Origin: Chitinophagaceae bacterium
GTDB taxonomy: Bacteria; Bacteroidota; Bacteroidia; Chitinophagales; Chitinophagaceae
DNA length: 64,000 nucleotides
NCBI GenBank assembly: GCA_016721385.1
Contig: JADKIE010000001.1
Span: 800,501-864,500, forward strand
Direction of reading: 5' to 3'
Numbering within the stretch: position 1 is the stretch's first letter; each line of letters starts with the position of its first letter. This document shows, in pieces, positions 61,342 through 64,000 of the stretch. The translations under genes and the position numbers were made by a program. The notes under the pieces were generated by a model. It was given only the letters and a program-made list of their open reading frames with translations. It was not told where the DNA came from and ran no database searches.

Positions 61342-62357
61342 ATGAAACGTAAAGATTTTCTTTCTACCATACTTCCTTTAGGTGCTGCGTTGGCAGCATC
61401 AGCAGGCGTTAAAAACAAAGAGGTTCCTAATGCCAAAACACCTCCTTACTAAAAAAAAATGATACCATTGGCATTACCTCACCTGCCGGCTATATTACTT
61501 TGGAAGAGATACAACCTGCCATTAGTAAATTAAAAGAATGGGGATTTAATGTAAAAATTGGCAACACTATTGGTAAAAGAGATTTTACTTTTGGTGGAAC
61601 AGATGCTGAACGCCTAAACGATTTTCAGCAAATGTTGGATGACAACAGCCTTAAAGCCATTTTATGCGCCAGAGGAGGTTACGGCTTTGTGCGTATTGTT
61701 GATGATTTAAATTTTAAAAAATTTATTAAAACACCCAAATGGCTAATTGGCTTTAGCGATATTACGGTTTTGCACAGCCACTTAACTGCCAATTATGGTA
61801 TTGCCTCCATACACAGCAAAATGTGCAACAGCTTTCCAACAGATTGGAGTAAAGCAGAGCCAATACAGATTGAAACTATTGAAAGCATAAAACGGGTTTT
61901 ACTAGGCGAAAAAATGAAATACCTCATAACACCAAACATTAATAACAAAACCGGTATTGCCGATGGCGAGTTGGTTGGCGGTAATTTAAAAACCTTAGAA
62001 AGCCTTGCCGGAAGCAAAAGCGATATTGACACCAAAGGAAAAATTTTGTTTGTGGAAGATACCGGCGAATATTTATATAGTTTGGACAGAATGTTTTGGA
62101 ACTTAAAACGCAGCGGTAAACTTGATAAATTGAAGGGGTTAATTGTTGGGGGTTTTAAAATTAAAAAAGATGACCCCGGCGAAGAGTTTGGTAAAACGCT
62201 TGAAGAAATTGTTTTAGAAAAAATTAAGGAATACAACTATCCTGTTTGTTTTGATTTCCCTGTAGGGCATCAAAAAAACAATTTTGCTTTAAAGTGTGGC
62301 ATACAACACAGGCTGGCTGTACATTTAAATGAGTGTATGTTAAGTGAGGTTAAATAA
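61342..62357 (+). CDS. LD-carboxypeptidase (peptidase family S66), frameshifted
   Basis: A 338-aa murein-tripeptide recycling enzyme. The N-terminus MKRKDFLSTILPLGAALAAS is an export signal. A missing T near 61446 breaks the frame; restored it reads LLKKNDTIGITSPAGY. The nucleophile Ser is in WLIGFSDITVLH, with GGNLKTLESLAGS and the C-terminal FPVGHQKNNFALKCG bearing the catalytic His. It cleaves the L,D peptide bond of muropeptides. Confidence 0.87.
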
Positions 62358-62375
62358 AAAGCCTTATTTCCACAT

Positions 62376-63053
62376 TTACATACTAATTGTAAATCCGGTA
62401 GAAATGGTAACCGCATTTGTTTTAATAACATTACCAGAACCTGTTTGCGATTTATAAATATTTGAAAGCCCGTAATTATCGCTCACACCAAAATCAAGTT
62501 TTAGTTTTTTAGTAACAGGCACTTGTAATCCTGTGCCAACAGAAATTCCAAAGTTCATTTTTTTGTAGTAGTCGGAGCTGCTTTCGGTAGTTGATGGTTG
62601 GTTAGCAGGCAGCGGTGCCTGATATTTAATAACAATTTTATTGCTTAATGGAATGCCTAAAAATATACCTGCATTAATATTAAATTTAATTTTGCTTCCA
62701 TAGGAATATTCGGCCAAAACAGGTAAGTTTAGGTAATTTAATTTATGTAACACATTACCTTTCACTAAATCTGTACCGTTTGCACTTACAAATGTTAAAG
62801 AACGATACATCCATCCGTATTGATCGTATTGCGCCAATACTTTAATACCAAACTCATTAGTAACATTCAATTTAACATGTCCGCCAAAGCTTGGGCCTAT
62901 CAATACACTTTTATAATCTTTTGAAATTGCATTTCCGTTTGCAGAGCCTATATTTATTCCGCCATGTAAGCCATATTCAAAGTTTATTTTTTGTGCATTG
63001 CTAAATAAAAATAAAATAGAACAAAAAATAGTTGGTGTTAAATACTTTTTCAT
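62376..63053 (-). CDS. Outer-membrane beta-barrel protein, PorT-like
   Basis: A 225-aa protein with a signal peptide (KKYLTPTIFCSILFLFSNA) and alternating-residue beta-strands ending in Met (TISTGFTISM). GLHGGINIGSANGN and FGISVGTGLQVPVTKKL are typical of the PorT/OmpW-like barrels of Bacteroidota. The cargo and role are unknown. Confidence 0.8.
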   Translation of the reverse strand: MKKYLTPTIFCSILFLFSNAQKINFEYGLHGGINIGSANGNAISKDYKSVLIGPSFGGHVKLNVTNEFGIKVLAQYDQYGWMYRSLTFVSANGTDLVKGNVLHKLNYLNLPVLAEYSYGSKIKFNINAGIFLGIPLSNKIVIKYQAPLPANQPSTTESSSDYYKKMNFGISVGTGLQVPVTKKLKLDFGVSDNYGLSNIYKSQTGSGNVIKTNAVTISTGFTISM

Positions 63054-63131
63054 ATTTGAGGGATTAAAAGATTAGTAATTGGTTTCATGATTTTTCAAAT
63101 TCTAAAGCTTTAATTTAATAAAGCCAATGTA

Positions 63132-64000
63132 TTATCTAATCAATATTGAAGTTCCTTTTTCATATACGGCTTTATTGGTCCATGGGTTAATGTAGCTTAG
63201 TTCCCAAACATACGTTCCATAATCGGCAGGTTGGCCTTTATAATGTCCATCCCAGCCTTCTAAGGGGTTTTTTGTTGTAAACATTGGCTCTCCTAATCGG
63301 TTATATACTTTTAAAGAAAATGCTTTTGCCAAATCTGCATTTACAGCTTTTAGTACATCATTTAATCCATCGTTGTTGGGGGAAAAAGCACCAGGCACCT
63401 TTATTAAACAGGCATCCAGCACTTTAATATTTAATTCATCTTGCACTTTACAACCATGATTATCTATTAACAAGTTATATTTTCTGGTAAACATGTTTGT
63501 AACAATGTGAGCTGTTGTAGCTCCGGTATTCCAACTATAATTATACCCTGTAATTGGGGTAGCACCTATCAGCATTGTTTCGTTAGGGCAAAGCACTGTA
63601 TCGCTCCCTAAATTTAACTTAGGTATGGCGTAAATTTGTACATTTTTAAAGGTACTCACGGGTCCGCAAAACCTATCCATACCTGTTAGTGTAATAGTAT
63701 AATTACCTTCGTTGGGATATTTGAATAATACATTACGGGTGTTAGCAAATGTTTTTCCATTGCCATTATCCCATAAATAATTATCTACAAATGGGCTGGT
63801 AGCTTTTGTTAATAAAATAGAGTTGCTTGTGCAATACTGTGGTTGCAATCCTATTATACCTATTGATGCCGGTGGTGTTACTACAATTGTTTGCTCTGCT
63901 GTATCTATACAGCCATATATGTCATTTACAATTAAGCGTATTGTGTAGTTTTGTGCTGTTGCATACGAATGTGGCGGTGGCGTTATTCCGTTAAAAATGC
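63132..64000 (-). CDS. Large surface protein with gliding motility-associated C-terminal domain, N-terminus off window
   Basis: The frame is open to the window edge, so the protein is longer than the 289 residues seen. PKD-like repeats (NEGNYTITLTGMDRFCG) are followed by the type B T9SS tail (VPGAFSPNNDGLNDVLKAVN, SLKVYNRLGEPMFTTKNPLE, GWDGHYKGQPADYGTYVWEL). Such tails direct export through the type IX system in gliding and related Bacteroidota. Confidence 0.88.
   Translation of the reverse strand, partial: IFNGITPPPHSYATAQNYTIRLIVNDIYGCIDTAEQTIVVTPPASIGIIGLQPQYCTSNSILLTKATSPFVDNYLWDNGNGKTFANTRNVLFKYPNEGNYTITLTGMDRFCGPVSTFKNVQIYAIPKLNLGSDTVLCPNETMLIGATPITGYNYSWNTGATTAHIVTNMFTRKYNLLIDNHGCKVQDELNIKVLDACLIKVPGAFSPNNDGLNDVLKAVNADLAKAFSLKVYNRLGEPMFTTKNPLEGWDGHYKGQPADYGTYVWELSYINPWTNKAVYEKGTSILIR

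Noticed and set aside
1..64000. tRNA, rRNA, insertion sequence or prophage
   Set aside because: I found no cloverleaf-like segments, rRNA conserved stretches, transposase, integrase or phage structural genes. The tail-fibre-like beta-roll proteins stand alone with signal peptides, which argues against a prophage.

Overview
The window is A+T-rich DNA from a Bacteroidota bacterium, most like the Chitinophagaceae/Sphingobacteriales group. The evidence is a fused ccoNO cbb3 oxidase, a Sec-lipoprotein (clade II) NosZ, a type IX secretion (T9SS) C-terminal sorting domain, a gliding-motility-type C-terminal domain, DUF4293/DUF6427-type membrane proteins, TAnnTTTG promoter elements, and few Shine-Dalgarno sequences. 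I see no rRNA, tRNA, CRISPR array, transposase or prophage.

Layout. (1) 1-16000 is a microaerobic and N2O respiration region: ccoS-ccoNO-ccoQ-ccoP (minus), a fasciclin lipoprotein, a minus-strand nos cluster (cytochrome c, nosZ, membrane protein, nosL, nosD, nosF, nosY, truncated globin), a Crp/Fnr regulator, an oxidase-like membrane protein and the copper ATPase ccoI. Four TGAT-N4-ATCA (FNR-type) palindromes lie in the three control regions and tie this block together. (2) 16100-27200 holds housekeeping and envelope genes: a FAD oxidoreductase, an ABC exporter pair, Wzz and SLBB capsule-export proteins, a nitronate monooxygenase-like enzyme, a sugar nucleotidyltransferase and glyA. (3) 27185-39300 is the most unusual part: a NarL-type response regulator, a TPR sensor kinase, two YadA-head-like beta-roll surface proteins (about 653 and 1398 aa), a T9SS cargo protein and a low-complexity secreted protein. 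An identical-core inverted repeat, ATCCCC-N6-GGGGAT, occurs three times here, upstream of the regulator, in the kinase/adhesin divergent region and upstream of the T9SS protein. I propose it as the operator of this two-component system. (4) 39389-64000 is mixed: TlpA, uvrA (with a palindromic repeat inserted in frame), an ECF sigma factor, DsbD proteins, purQ, a second ABC exporter, a metzincin plus dipeptidyl peptidase pair, fadN/fadB-like, metG, an LD-carboxypeptidase and gliding-type surface proteins.

Caveat. At least 32 single-base indels, mostly in short A/T homopolymers, break about 23 otherwise well-conserved genes, including essential metG. In every complete frameshifted gene the indels I placed restore a length divisible by three. 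This looks like uncorrected long-read sequencing error, so I list these as whole genes with the frameshift positions noted rather than as pseudogenes.
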